Below, in pieces: positions 52,900 through 61,354 of a DNA stretch of 64,000 nt (position 1 is its first letter; each line of letters begins with the position of its first letter). The notes below the pieces were generated by a model. That model saw only the letters and a list, made by a program, of their open reading frames with translations. It had not been told where the DNA came from and made no database searches. A program made the position numbers and the translations under genes. The stretch is from Halorubrum cibi (GTDB lineage: Archaea; Halobacteriota; Halobacteria; Halobacteriales; Haloferacaceae), in assembly GCF_900182635.1 (NCBI RefSeq), contig NZ_FXTD01000008.1:1-64000 (forward strand). The letters are read 5' to 3'.

Positions 52900-53391
52900 T
52901 CAGATCCCGAATCCGGCGGTCGCCGACGAGAGGTCCACGTCGAGCGAGACGACGTAGGTGGTGACCGCCCAGAAGGCGGCTATCTCGAGGGCGGTGATGA
53001 TCACGGTCACGAGGTCCGCGTACTTGCTGCTCGTGGTGACGCCGAACGGGATCGAGAACTCCTCGTCCGAGAGGGGGTGAAAGAGCGCGATCCCCCGGCG
53101 ACTACCGAACAGGTCGAGCAGGTAGTGAGTCACCACGCCGACCCAGACGAAGTGGAGGTTGTCGAAGACGATCGGGTACGCGGAGACGACCGCGAGCACC
53201 GGGAGGCTGTGGAGCGTCTTCCGGTGTTTGCCGAAGGCGGTGTCGACGTCGGGGAAGAGCGCGCCCAACACGATCGGCACCGTGATCTGGGCGACCTTCC
53301 GGGCGGTGTCGACGTCGACTCCGGGCTCCAGCACGAACCCGAGTCCGACGGCGAGAAGCAGCGCGTTCAACACGTGACCGCGTTTGTTCAT
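52900..53391 (-). CDS. DUF457/YdjM-type membrane-bound metal-dependent hydrolase
   Basis: This 163-residue protein starts MNKRGHVLNALLLAVGLGF. It has four or five helices and the metal-type motifs RGHVLNA, LFPDVDTAFGKHRKTLHSLP and THYLLDLFGSRRGIALFHPL, the hallmark of the YdjM/DUF457 family of predicted membrane-bound hydrolases. Function in haloarchaea is unknown. ATG 53391 follows the family start pattern. The 200 bases before it carry a tandem repeat (53471-53551). Confidence 0.82.
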   Translation of the reverse strand: MNKRGHVLNALLLAVGLGFVLEPGVDVDTARKVAQITVPIVLGALFPDVDTAFGKHRKTLHSLPVLAVVSAYPIVFDNLHFVWVGVVTHYLLDLFGSRRGIALFHPLSDEEFSIPFGVTTSSKYADLVTVIITALEIAAFWAVTTYVVSLDVDLSSATAGFGI

Positions 53392-53470
53392 GCCCCCGTC
53401 TCTCGCGGCGTCGACCGAAAAGGCACGGATCGCGGCCGACGGGGACGACCGGGAGCCGACGGGGACGACT

Positions 53471-53551
53471 CGAAACCGGGTCAGGGGAACGCCACGAAAC
53501 CGGGTCGGGGGAACGCCGCGGAACCGGGTCGAGGGAACGCCGCGGATCCGG
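53471..53551. repeat. 24-bp imperfect tandem repeat
   Basis: Three copies at 53471-53494, 53495-53518 and 53519-53542, plus a partial fourth, differ at one to three positions each. They lie between two divergent genes and about 40 bases before the aminotransferase start at 53591. Protein-binding sites or simple slippage are both possible. Confidence 0.8.
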
Positions 53552-53590
53552 CGTCGAAAGAGCCACGGGGGCCACACCCCATGAACGGGC

Positions 53591-54697
53591 ATGGAGTACG
53601 AGGAGCCCAAGTTCTTTCAGGTGATGAAGTACGGCGCGGACGCCGACCGCGACGTCATCGACATGGTGAGCGGCAACCCCGACTGGGAGCCGCCCGCCGC
53701 GCTCCGCGAGGCCGTCGCGGCGTACGCTGAGCTGCCGTCCGCCGAGTTCCAGTACCCGCCGAGCGAGGGGATCCGGGAGCTTCGCGAGGCGATCGCGGTC
53801 AGGCGAGGCGTCGACGTCGACCGGATCGTCCTCACGAACGGGACGGGCGAGGCCAACTACCTCGGGATGGCGCGGGCGCTGGAGCGCGACGCCGGCGACG
53901 AGGCGCTGTTGATGGACCCCGTCTACCCGTACTACCCCGGCAAGACCGAGTTGCTCGACGGCGACCCGACGCTCGTCCCGACCGAGCGCGACGGCGGGCT
54001 CGACGTCGACGCGGTCCGGGAGGCGGCGAGCGCCGAGACCGCGCTGATCGTCCTCAACACCCCGAACAACCCCACGGGGGCCGTCTACGACCTCGAGAAG
54101 GTGCGGGAGGTCGTCGAGATCGCGGAGTCGGTTGACGCGCTCGTCGTCGTCGACGAGGTGTACGACCGCTTCGATCACACCGGCTCCTTCGAGTCGGCGC
54201 TCTCGCTCGACTCGGACCGCGTGATCGTCACCAGCGGCTTCTCGAAGTCGATGGCGATCACGGGCTTCCGCGTCGGCTACGCGATCCTCCCGGACGCCCA
54301 CGTCGACGCCGCGAAGACCCGCCACATGCTCGTGAACATCGCGGGCTCGCGGCCCGCCCAGTACGCGGTCTCACACGCCCTGGAGGCGACCGAGGAGGAG
54401 TACTACGCGGAGGCGCGCGAGCGGCTCGCCGACCGGATCGACGCGTTCACGGAGGCGCTCGACGCAGCGGGCGCGGAGTACACCCGGCCCGACGGCGGCT
54501 TCTACGTGCTGGCGCGGTTCGAGGGCTTTCCCGGCACCATGGAGAACGTGAAGCGGCTGATCGACGAGGCGGGCGTCGCGGGCATGCCCGGCGACACCTT
54601 CGGAACCGCCCGCGACGACTGGCTCCGGTTCGCCCTCGTCACCCCGCGGTCGCTCGAGGCCGCCGAGCGGCTGGTCGACTACTTCTCGGAACGGTAA
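53591..54697 (+). CDS. Class I/II PLP aminotransferase
   Basis: This 368-residue fold-I aminotransferase has MVSGNPDWEPPAALREAV (substrate arm), NTPNNPTGAVYDLEKVR (PLP Asn), VVVDEVYDRFDHTG (Asp) and SGFSKSMAITGFRVGY (Schiff-base Lys). The N-terminus EEPKFFQVMKYGADAD is unlike AspC and resembles the aromatic or valine-pyruvate-type branch. It is a second enzyme beside 14716-15870 with different substrate contacts. The substrates are unknown. Confidence 0.85.
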   Translation: MEYEEPKFFQVMKYGADADRDVIDMVSGNPDWEPPAALREAVAAYAELPSAEFQYPPSEGIRELREAIAVRRGVDVDRIVLTNGTGEANYLGMARALERDAGDEALLMDPVYPYYPGKTELLDGDPTLVPTERDGGLDVDAVREAASAETALIVLNTPNNPTGAVYDLEKVREVVEIAESVDALVVVDEVYDRFDHTGSFESALSLDSDRVIVTSGFSKSMAITGFRVGYAILPDAHVDAAKTRHMLVNIAGSRPAQYAVSHALEATEEEYYAEARERLADRIDAFTEALDAAGAEYTRPDGGFYVLARFEGFPGTMENVKRLIDEAGVAGMPGDTFGTARDDWLRFALVTPRSLEAAERLVDYFSER

Positions 54698-54725
54698 CCG
54701 CGGCTCCGTCCGCCCCCGCGACCGC

Positions 54726-55823
54726 CTACCCGACGACGTCGACGCCGGTGACCTCGAAGCGCGCCCCGCCCTCGCGGCTCTCCTCGACCCGTATCTCCCA
54801 GCCGTGTGCCTCGGCGATCTCCTTCGCGATGTTGAGTCCGAACCCGGTACCGTCCTCGGCGGTGGTGTAGCCCGTCTCGAACACTCGCTCGCGGTCGGTC
54901 TTCGGGATCCCGGGGCCGTCGTCGGCGACGTAGAACCCGGCCCCGCCGTGGCTCTCAGCCCGCGTCGAGGTGTACATCGGCTCGACGGTCCCGACCCTGA
55001 CCGTCACGTCGTCGCCGCCGTGGTGGACGCCGTTGCCGAGCAGGTTCTCGAGAAGCTGTCTCACGCGTCCGGGGTGTCCGCGGATCTCGCCGTCGGTCTC
55101 GACAACGAGCGTCGCGTCGGCCGTCTCGACGCTCGTCCACGACGCCTCGACCGCGTCCGCGAGCGCGATCGGTTCGATCTCGGCGATCGTCTCGCCCTCG
55201 CGGGCGAGCGTCAGGAGGTCGCCGATCAGCGCGAGGCTCCGATCGACCGCGTCGGCGGCCGGCTCGAGGTGCTCGTCGTCGCGCTCGGCACGGGCGAGTT
55301 CCAACCGCCCCTGCGCGACCGAAAGCGGGTTGCGGAGGTCGTGTGAGACCACCTCGACGAACCGCTCGAGACGATCTCGCCGGCGCTCTGCTTCGCGTAT
55401 CGTGCGAGCCGACTCCACCGCGGTCGCGACGCGGTGAGCTAAGACGGCGTCGCCGTCGGTCGCCGGGTCCCGTCGGACGTAGTCCGTGACGCCCGCCGAG
55501 AGGGCCTCGCGAGCCGAGACGGCGTCGTCGCTTCCGAGGCCGTCCCCGCCGACCTCGTCGTCGACGTAGACGACGAACGGGAGGTCCGGGTCGTGAGCGC
55601 GGACGCGGTCGTGAAGCGACGTCGCGCCGCCGCTCGCCCGAGCGACGGCGACGACGCAGTCGTAGCTCCCGGCGACGAGCCGATCGAGCGTCTCGTCGGG
55701 GTCCGCCGCGAGGTCGACGGTGAGCCGATCGTCCTCGCGTTCGAGCGCGGCCGCGGCCCGTTCCGCCGCGTCGGGCTCCGGTCCGACGAGGAGAACGGGT
55801 ATCGGAGGGTCGGTCGTCGCCAT
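54726..55823 (-). CDS. Histidine kinase with degenerate receiver domain
   Basis: This 365-residue soluble kinase has a receiver-like N-domain (about 8-130, PIPVLLVGPEPDAAERAAAA) and HisKA with phosphorylatable H161 in VVSHDLRNPLSVAQGRL. The HATPase has N-box LLENLLGNGVHHGG, DDGPGIPKTDRERVFE and GFGLNIAKEIAEAHGW. In the receiver part the expected acidic pocket and phospho-acceptor Asp are missing (CVVAVARASGG), so it is probably a pseudo-receiver used for sensing or dimer contacts. ATG 55823 is chosen; an upstream frame extends to 55901. No cognate regulator gene is adjacent. Confidence 0.85.
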   Translation of the reverse strand: MATTDPPIPVLLVGPEPDAAERAAAALEREDDRLTVDLAADPDETLDRLVAGSYDCVVAVARASGGATSLHDRVRAHDPDLPFVVYVDDEVGGDGLGSDDAVSAREALSAGVTDYVRRDPATDGDAVLAHRVATAVESARTIREAERRRDRLERFVEVVSHDLRNPLSVAQGRLELARAERDDEHLEPAADAVDRSLALIGDLLTLAREGETIAEIEPIALADAVEASWTSVETADATLVVETDGEIRGHPGRVRQLLENLLGNGVHHGGDDVTVRVGTVEPMYTSTRAESHGGAGFYVADDGPGIPKTDRERVFETGYTTAEDGTGFGLNIAKEIAEAHGWEIRVEESREGGARFEVTGVDVVG

Positions 55824-55973
55824 GAGTTCCAGTCTCGATCGGATCTCTCGGGCGTCCGGTGTTATATGTATCCCCCGGATCGCGACGCTTGACGGCGTCA
55901 CCGACGCGGTTTCGGAGACGTCCGGCGTCGGCCGTCTCCCGACGGCCGCCGCCTCCCGGCCGCCTCCCGGCCG

Positions 55974-57548
55974 CTACCGGTCGTTGATCGCCGCGCGGAC
56001 CGACGCACGGTAGCGTCCGGCGAGCTCGGAGACGACGAGCCGGTCACGGGGGTCGACGCCGATCGCACGGAGGGTGAGCAGGTAGGCGGCGACCCCGACG
56101 ACCGTCCCGACCGCGGCTCCGGGCGTTCCGCCGACCGCGGCCCGGACGGTCGACATGACGCCGACCATGACCGCTCCCGCCGAGAGCGGCACGAGGAACG
56201 TCCGGTCGAACGGCCACAGCCCCTCGAACCGGCGGAGCAGCAGGACCTGTGCCCCGTTCTGGACGGCGATGGCGGCGGAGGTGCCGAGCGCGGCTCCCAC
56301 GAGCCCGTACCGCAACACGAACGCGTACGTCAACCCGACGTTGAGCGCCGCGAGCAGCCAGTCGAGCGCCATCCGCGCGTACTGGTGGTCCGTCATCATG
56401 AGGAGCCAGCCCGTCGCGCCGACCGCGCTGCCGACGAACACCCCGCCGAGGTAGACGACGAGCGGGAGGTACCCGCGGACGTACGTCTCCCCGAAGAGCG
56501 CGAGGAGGGGCTCGCCGTACACGCCGAGCGTCGCGATGACCGGAATGACCGTGGTGACGATGAGCCGGGTCACCGAGGCGTACACCGCGTTGAGCGTCCC
56601 CATCCGGTCGGCGGCGTACAGATCCGAGGCCACCGGCGGGAGCAGTTGGTTGAACGAGAGCAGCGGGATCCACGCGATCGAGATCAACACGAGGACGACG
56701 TTGTACACCCCGGCTGCGACCGCGGTGAGGAGCGCCCCGACGAGCAGCACGTCGATCCGGTTTTGAAACACCTTACCGAAGCTGCTCATTGCGACCGGCG
56801 CGGCGTGGTCGTAGAAGCGGCGCGCCTCGCGGCGCGCGCCACGAAGGGTCGGGACGATCCCGGTCACGCGGACCGAGGCGGGAACGCCGACGGCGACGAG
56901 GAGCGCGGTGGCCGCCACGATCGCGCCGGCGACGCCGACGACGGAGTGGCCGAGCGCCAGCGCGCCGGCCGCGCCGACGAGCCGGACCGCCGGGCGGAGC
57001 AGTTTGTTGAACAGGACCTCGCCGCGCGCCGAGCCGATCGCCCGGAAGACCGCCCCGGTGACGGTGACGAGGCCGATCAGGCCCACGAGGACTCCGAAAA
57101 GGCGCATCGTCGGCGGGAACGCCGGGTCCGTCACCGTGAGGTCGTTCACCCGCGGGGCGGCGACGTGGACGCCGAGCGCGAACGCGACGCCCGCGACCGC
57201 GGTCGTCGCGTACGCCAGCCCGACCACCCGCGACCGGCGGTCCGGGTCGGCGGCGGGCACGAACCGCTGGAGCGCCGGCACGCTCCCGAAGGGAACGAGC
57301 CGAGTGAGCACCTGGGCGATCCGCCACGCGAGCGCGTACACGCCGTAGGTCACCGGCCCCAAGCCACGGGCGAGAACGAACTCCGTCGCGGTCATGAGCC
57401 CGCGCTGCGCGGAGAAGGCCCCGCTCGTGACGACGGCCCCGCCGGCGATCGTCACCAGCGCGTCGCGCTCGTCGTCGGGGATCTCGTCGTCCGGGGTCGC
57501 GTCCCCGGCGTTTCCGTCGGTCGTCTCCGGCGTCGATTCGGTTCCCAC
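55974..57548 (-). CDS. Oligosaccharide flippase family protein (Wzx/MATE-like)
   Basis: This 524-residue membrane protein has about fourteen helices after a short acidic N-terminal tail. GAVVTSGAFSAQRGLMTATE, LARGLGPVTYGVYALAWRI and LLSFNQLLPPVASDLYAADR resemble the polysaccharide/lipid-linked oligosaccharide exporters of the MOP superfamily. It would flip lipid-linked glycans across the membrane for S-layer glycosylation or exopolysaccharide. No glycosyltransferase cluster surrounds it. Confidence 0.82.
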   Translation of the reverse strand: MGTESTPETTDGNAGDATPDDEIPDDERDALVTIAGGAVVTSGAFSAQRGLMTATEFVLARGLGPVTYGVYALAWRIAQVLTRLVPFGSVPALQRFVPAADPDRRSRVVGLAYATTAVAGVAFALGVHVAAPRVNDLTVTDPAFPPTMRLFGVLVGLIGLVTVTGAVFRAIGSARGEVLFNKLLRPAVRLVGAAGALALGHSVVGVAGAIVAATALLVAVGVPASVRVTGIVPTLRGARREARRFYDHAAPVAMSSFGKVFQNRIDVLLVGALLTAVAAGVYNVVLVLISIAWIPLLSFNQLLPPVASDLYAADRMGTLNAVYASVTRLIVTTVIPVIATLGVYGEPLLALFGETYVRGYLPLVVYLGGVFVGSAVGATGWLLMMTDHQYARMALDWLLAALNVGLTYAFVLRYGLVGAALGTSAAIAVQNGAQVLLLRRFEGLWPFDRTFLVPLSAGAVMVGVMSTVRAAVGGTPGAAVGTVVGVAAYLLTLRAIGVDPRDRLVVSELAGRYRASVRAAINDR

Positions 57549-57632
57549 GGTGATTCGTCCGACCGAAGCGTCGTTCGCGGATTAAGCGATTCGCTCCCGG
57601 ACTCCGGCGAGCCGTGCCGGTTCGTACGGGTA

Positions 57633-58277
57633 CTACCCGAAATTCTCGACCTTCGCGCCGTCGGCGTCGCCGCCGGCGGCCTCGATCGCGTCCCGGGCGT
57701 CGTCGACGAAACCGGCGAAGCCGTAGACGAAGACGGCCTCGTCGGCCGCGCCCGTCACCGCCTCGGCGACGGCCGCCGACAGGTCGTCGTCGCCGTCGAG
57801 CACCGCGATCGACGCGCCCCGGCCCCGGAGGTCGTCGAGGCGGGCCTCGTGGGCGGGGTCGTCGTCGCGGTAGACGACCGCGGCCGCACCGCCGTCGTCG
57901 ATCGCCCGCCGGGCGATGGCGACGGCCGGGCCGATGCCGGGGCCGCCGGCGAGAACCACGACGCGCCCCTCGCCGTCGTAGTGCTGGTCGCCGAAGGGCC
58001 CCGAGAGGGACATCTCGACGCCCGGTTCGATGTCGGCGAGGAACCGGGAGAACTCGCCGCCCTCCTCGACGTCGATCCCGACGGTGACCTCGAAGGTCCC
58101 CTCGGTCGTCGGCGAGGAGAGCGTGTAGAACCGCGCGACGGCCTCGCCGTCGATCTCCGTCCCCAGCTTCACGAACTGGCCGGGCTCGGCGGCGAACCCG
58201 TCGGGCGTGTCGAACCGGATCGCGTACGTGTCCGAGCCGACCTCCTCGACCGCCGTCACCGCGACTGTCGCGTCCAT
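57633..58277 (-). CDS. FAD/NAD(P)-binding oxidoreductase (ferredoxin-reductase type)
   Basis: This 214-residue flavoprotein has an N-terminal FAD barrel with RFYTLSS (49-55, the RxYS/T flavin motif) and GGEFSRFLADIEPGVEMSL. The C-terminal NAD(P) domain has LAGGPGIGPAVAIAR and VYGFAGFVDDA. There are no iron-sulfur cysteines and no chlorophyll-type C-terminal Tyr. It could reduce ferredoxin or a flavodoxin-like carrier from NAD(P)H. The KorAB ferredoxin system begins 286 bases away, divergently, which fits a role in ferredoxin turnover (inference). Confidence 0.8.
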   Translation of the reverse strand: MDATVAVTAVEEVGSDTYAIRFDTPDGFAAEPGQFVKLGTEIDGEAVARFYTLSSPTTEGTFEVTVGIDVEEGGEFSRFLADIEPGVEMSLSGPFGDQHYDGEGRVVVLAGGPGIGPAVAIARRAIDDGGAAAVVYRDDDPAHEARLDDLRGRGASIAVLDGDDDLSAAVAEAVTGAADEAVFVYGFAGFVDDARDAIEAAGGDADGAKVENFG

Positions 58278-58528
58278 ACGCCCCGTCGGTCCCTCGGACA
58301 CAAACGTGTTCTCGTCTCGCGTTCGCCCTCCGGACGGATCGACCGGTTCGCCCAATCGGTTCGACGTGCGTCGAAATCGACTGCGACGGACGCTGTCGAT
58401 CGGATCGGATCCGGTTGACGATCGGCCAATATCTACGGGATCGATCGGCGTCGGAGGCCGATAAATCGACAATATTCGCGAAAAACAGGACATGCGTTGA
58501 ATAACCGGCGGATGCCGCCATCCAGAAG

Positions 58529-58537
58529 CCTTTTGAT
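58529..58537 (+). promoter_or_regulatory. TATA element of korAB
   Basis: The T-rich stretch ccttttgat lies about 31 bases before the korA ATG at 58564 and fits a leaderless korAB transcript. Confidence 0.5.
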
Positions 58538-58563
58538 GAGTCCGAGTGAACGCTCGACATAGA

Positions 58564-60327
58564 ATGGCTGCGGACTTCAACTGGGCCGTCGGCGGAGAGG
58601 CCGGCGACGGCATCGACTCGACGGGCAAGATATTCGCGCAGGCGCTGTCCCGATCGGGTCGACACGTGTTCACGTCGAAGGACTTCGCTTCGCGGATCCG
58701 CGGCGGATACACCGCGTACAAGGTGCGAACCTCCGTCGACAAGGTACAGAGCGTCGTGGACAGACTCGACGTGCTCATCGCGTTGACCCCGCGGACCATC
58801 GAGGAGAACCTCGATGAGCTCCACGAGGGGTCCGTGATCATCTACGACGGCGAGCGCACGACGATGCAGAACGTCGAGATCCCCGAGGGGATGATCGGCA
58901 TCGACGTCCCGCTCAAGCGACTCGCCGAGGAGGCCGGCGGCGCGATCATGCGGAACGTCGTCGCGCTCGGCGCGGCGTGTGAGGTCGCGGAGTTCCCCAT
59001 CGAGAACCTCGATTCGGCCCTCGAGAAGCGCTTCGGCGACAAGGGCCAGAAGCTCGTCGACAACAACAAGGAGGCGGCCCGTGCGGGGCAGTCGTACGTC
59101 GCCGAGGAGTACGACGCCGAGTTCGAGTACGACCTCGAGACGACCGACGAGGACTACGTGCTGCTCAACGGCGACGAGGCGATCGGCATGGGTGCCATCG
59201 CAGCCGGCTGCCGGTTCTACTCCGGCTACCCGATCACGCCCGCGACGGACGTGATGACGTACCTCACCGGCCGGCTCGAGCGGTACGGCGGCCACGTCGT
59301 CCAGGCGGAAGACGAGCTGTCGGCGATCAACATGGCGCTCGGAGCCGCCCGCGGGGGCGCACGGGCGATGACGGCGACGTCGGGGCCGGGGATCGACCTG
59401 ATGACGGAGACGTTCGGGCTCGTCGCCACCTCGGAGACGCCGCTCGTCATCTGTAACGTGATGCGGTCGGGTCCCTCCACCGGGATGCCGACGAAACAGG
59501 AGCAGGGCGACCTGAACCACATGCTGTACGGCGGCCACGGCGAGGTCCCCCGATTCGTGCTCACGCCCACCACGGTCGACGAGTGCTTCTGGAAGACGGT
59601 CGAGGCGTTCAATCTCGCCGAGAAGTACCAGCTTCCGGTCTACCTCACGGCGGACCTCTCGATGGCGGTCACCGAACAGACGTTCTCGCCGGACGCCTTC
59701 GACATGGACGCGGTCGAGGTCGACCGCGGCTTCGTCGTCGACGACGCGTCCGTCGAGGAGCACCTCTCGGAGAGCGGCGGGTTCCAGCCGCACGAGCTGA
59801 CCGAGGACGGGATCTCCCCGCGCGCGTTCCCCGGCACCGTCGACGGCGCGCACATGTCGACCGGGCTCGAACACGACGAGCAGGGCCGGCGGACCGAGGA
59901 CACGGAGATGCGCGTCGAGCAGGTCGACAAGCGCAACCGGAAGGTCGAGACGGCGAAGGAACGGGAAGACTGGAGTCCCCGCGAGTTCGGCGACGAGGAC
60001 GCCGAGAACCTCGTGATCACGTGGGGATCGAACGAGGGCGCGCTCGCGGAGGCGCTCGACCTGCTCGATGAGGACGGCATCGACATCCGCGTGCTCTCGG
60101 TCCCGTACGTCTTCCCGCGTCCCGACCTCACTGAGGACATCGAGGCGGCCGACGAGACCATCGTGGTCGAGTGTAACGAGACCGGGCAGTTCGCGAACCT
60201 GATCGAGCGCGACGCGCTGGTTCGCGTCGACCGGATCAACAAGTACGACGGCGTGCGGTTCAAGGCGGACGAGCTCGCACGAGAGATCAAAGCGACCCTG
60301 GAGACGGGGACGGAGGCGACCCAATGA
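58564..60327 (+). CDS. korA: 2-oxoacid:ferredoxin oxidoreductase, alpha subunit (fused gamma-alpha)
   Basis: This 587-residue subunit has an N-terminal gamma domain (about 1-190, WAVGGEAGDGIDSTGKIFAQ) and then the alpha core with FYSGYPITPATDVM, ALGAARGGARAMTATSGPG and RSGPSTGMPTKQEQGDL. It binds CoA and 2-oxoacid with the beta subunit and oxidises 2-oxoglutarate or pyruvate with ferredoxin as acceptor. This two-subunit layout without a ferredoxin domain is the classical halobacterial enzyme. Pyruvate versus 2-oxoglutarate specificity is not decided by sequence here. It overlaps korB by four bases (ATGA). Confidence 0.9.
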   Translation: MAADFNWAVGGEAGDGIDSTGKIFAQALSRSGRHVFTSKDFASRIRGGYTAYKVRTSVDKVQSVVDRLDVLIALTPRTIEENLDELHEGSVIIYDGERTTMQNVEIPEGMIGIDVPLKRLAEEAGGAIMRNVVALGAACEVAEFPIENLDSALEKRFGDKGQKLVDNNKEAARAGQSYVAEEYDAEFEYDLETTDEDYVLLNGDEAIGMGAIAAGCRFYSGYPITPATDVMTYLTGRLERYGGHVVQAEDELSAINMALGAARGGARAMTATSGPGIDLMTETFGLVATSETPLVICNVMRSGPSTGMPTKQEQGDLNHMLYGGHGEVPRFVLTPTTVDECFWKTVEAFNLAEKYQLPVYLTADLSMAVTEQTFSPDAFDMDAVEVDRGFVVDDASVEEHLSESGGFQPHELTEDGISPRAFPGTVDGAHMSTGLEHDEQGRRTEDTEMRVEQVDKRNRKVETAKEREDWSPREFGDEDAENLVITWGSNEGALAEALDLLDEDGIDIRVLSVPYVFPRPDLTEDIEAADETIVVECNETGQFANLIERDALVRVDRINKYDGVRFKADELAREIKATLETGTEATQ

Positions 60328-61187
60328 GTTCAGACGTTCGATTCACCGACTTCAAATCCGACAAGCAGCCGACGTGGTGTCCGGGATGCGGCGACTTCGG
60401 CACGATGAACGGCATGATGAAGGCGCTCGCGGAGACGGGCAACGACCCCGACAACACCTTCGTCGTCGCCGGCATCGGCTGCTCGGGCAAGATCGGCACG
60501 TACATGCACAGCTACGCGCTTCACGGCGTTCACGGCCGGGCGCTCCCGGTCGGTACCGGCGTCAAGATGGCGCGACCCGACATCGAAGTGATGGTCGCCG
60601 GCGGCGACGGTGACGGGTACTCCATCGGTGCGGGCCACTTCGTCCACGCGGTGCGGCGCAACGTGGACATGACCTACGTCGTGATGGACAACCGCATCTA
60701 CGGGCTGACGAAGGGTCAGGCGTCGCCGACCTCGCGCGAGGACTTCGAGACGGCGACGACGCCCGAGGGTCCCAAACAGCCCCCGGTCAACCCGCACGCG
60801 CTCGCGCTCGCGTCGGGCGCGACGTTCATCGCGCAGTCGTTCTCCTCGGACGCCCTGCGTCACCAGGAGATCATCCAGGAAGCCGTCGAACACGACGGCT
60901 TCGGCTTCGTGAACGTCTACTCGCCGTGCGTGACGTTCAACGACGTCGACACCTACGACTACTTCCGCGACTCGCTCGTCGACCTCGCGGAGGCGGACCA
61001 TGACCCGACCGACTACGACGCGGCCAAGGACGTCATCCTCGACTCCGATAAGGAGTACCAGGGCGTCATCTACCAGGACGAGAACTCGGTGCCGTACCAC
61101 GAGCAGCACGGCGTCGACGAGGACATGTCCGACATCCCCGACGGCGCGCCGGAGAACGCGACCGACCTGGTTCGCGAGTTCTACTGA
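60324..61187 (+). CDS. korB: 2-oxoacid:ferredoxin oxidoreductase, beta subunit
   Basis: This 287-residue subunit holds thiamine diphosphate and one [4Fe-4S] cluster. Cluster cysteines are C19 and C22 in TWCPGCGDFG, C53 in GIGCSGKIG and a fourth in SPCVTFND. TPP binding is in GGDGDGYSIGAGHF and NRIYGLTKGQASPTS. It pairs with KorA. Together with citrate synthase 1.5 kb downstream (minus strand), the set covers part of the oxidative TCA cycle. Confidence 0.93.
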   Translation: MSSDVRFTDFKSDKQPTWCPGCGDFGTMNGMMKALAETGNDPDNTFVVAGIGCSGKIGTYMHSYALHGVHGRALPVGTGVKMARPDIEVMVAGGDGDGYSIGAGHFVHAVRRNVDMTYVVMDNRIYGLTKGQASPTSREDFETATTPEGPKQPPVNPHALALASGATFIAQSFSSDALRHQEIIQEAVEHDGFGFVNVYSPCVTFNDVDTYDYFRDSLVDLAEADHDPTDYDAAKDVILDSDKEYQGVIYQDENSVPYHEQHGVDEDMSDIPDGAPENATDLVREFY

Positions 61188-61354
61188 ACGCCGCGGCAGC
61201 CGCTCCCGTTTTCGCGCTCTTCGGACGTCTCTCGTTTCTCGCCGTTCGTATCCCGACCTCCGGATCCGGTCAAAAACGGCCGATGGCGGCGGGTTTCTCG
61301 GGATTCTCGTCCCGTTTCGGCAAACCTAATTACACGGGTCGGCATGTACGCGGT

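Noticed and set aside
56773-60324. A minus-strand open frame of over 1,100 codons across korA and the flippase
   Set aside because: It lies opposite to clearly coding korA and the FNR-type gene. Its translation is rich in Arg, Asp and Val without motifs, as expected from the complement of high-GC coding DNA.
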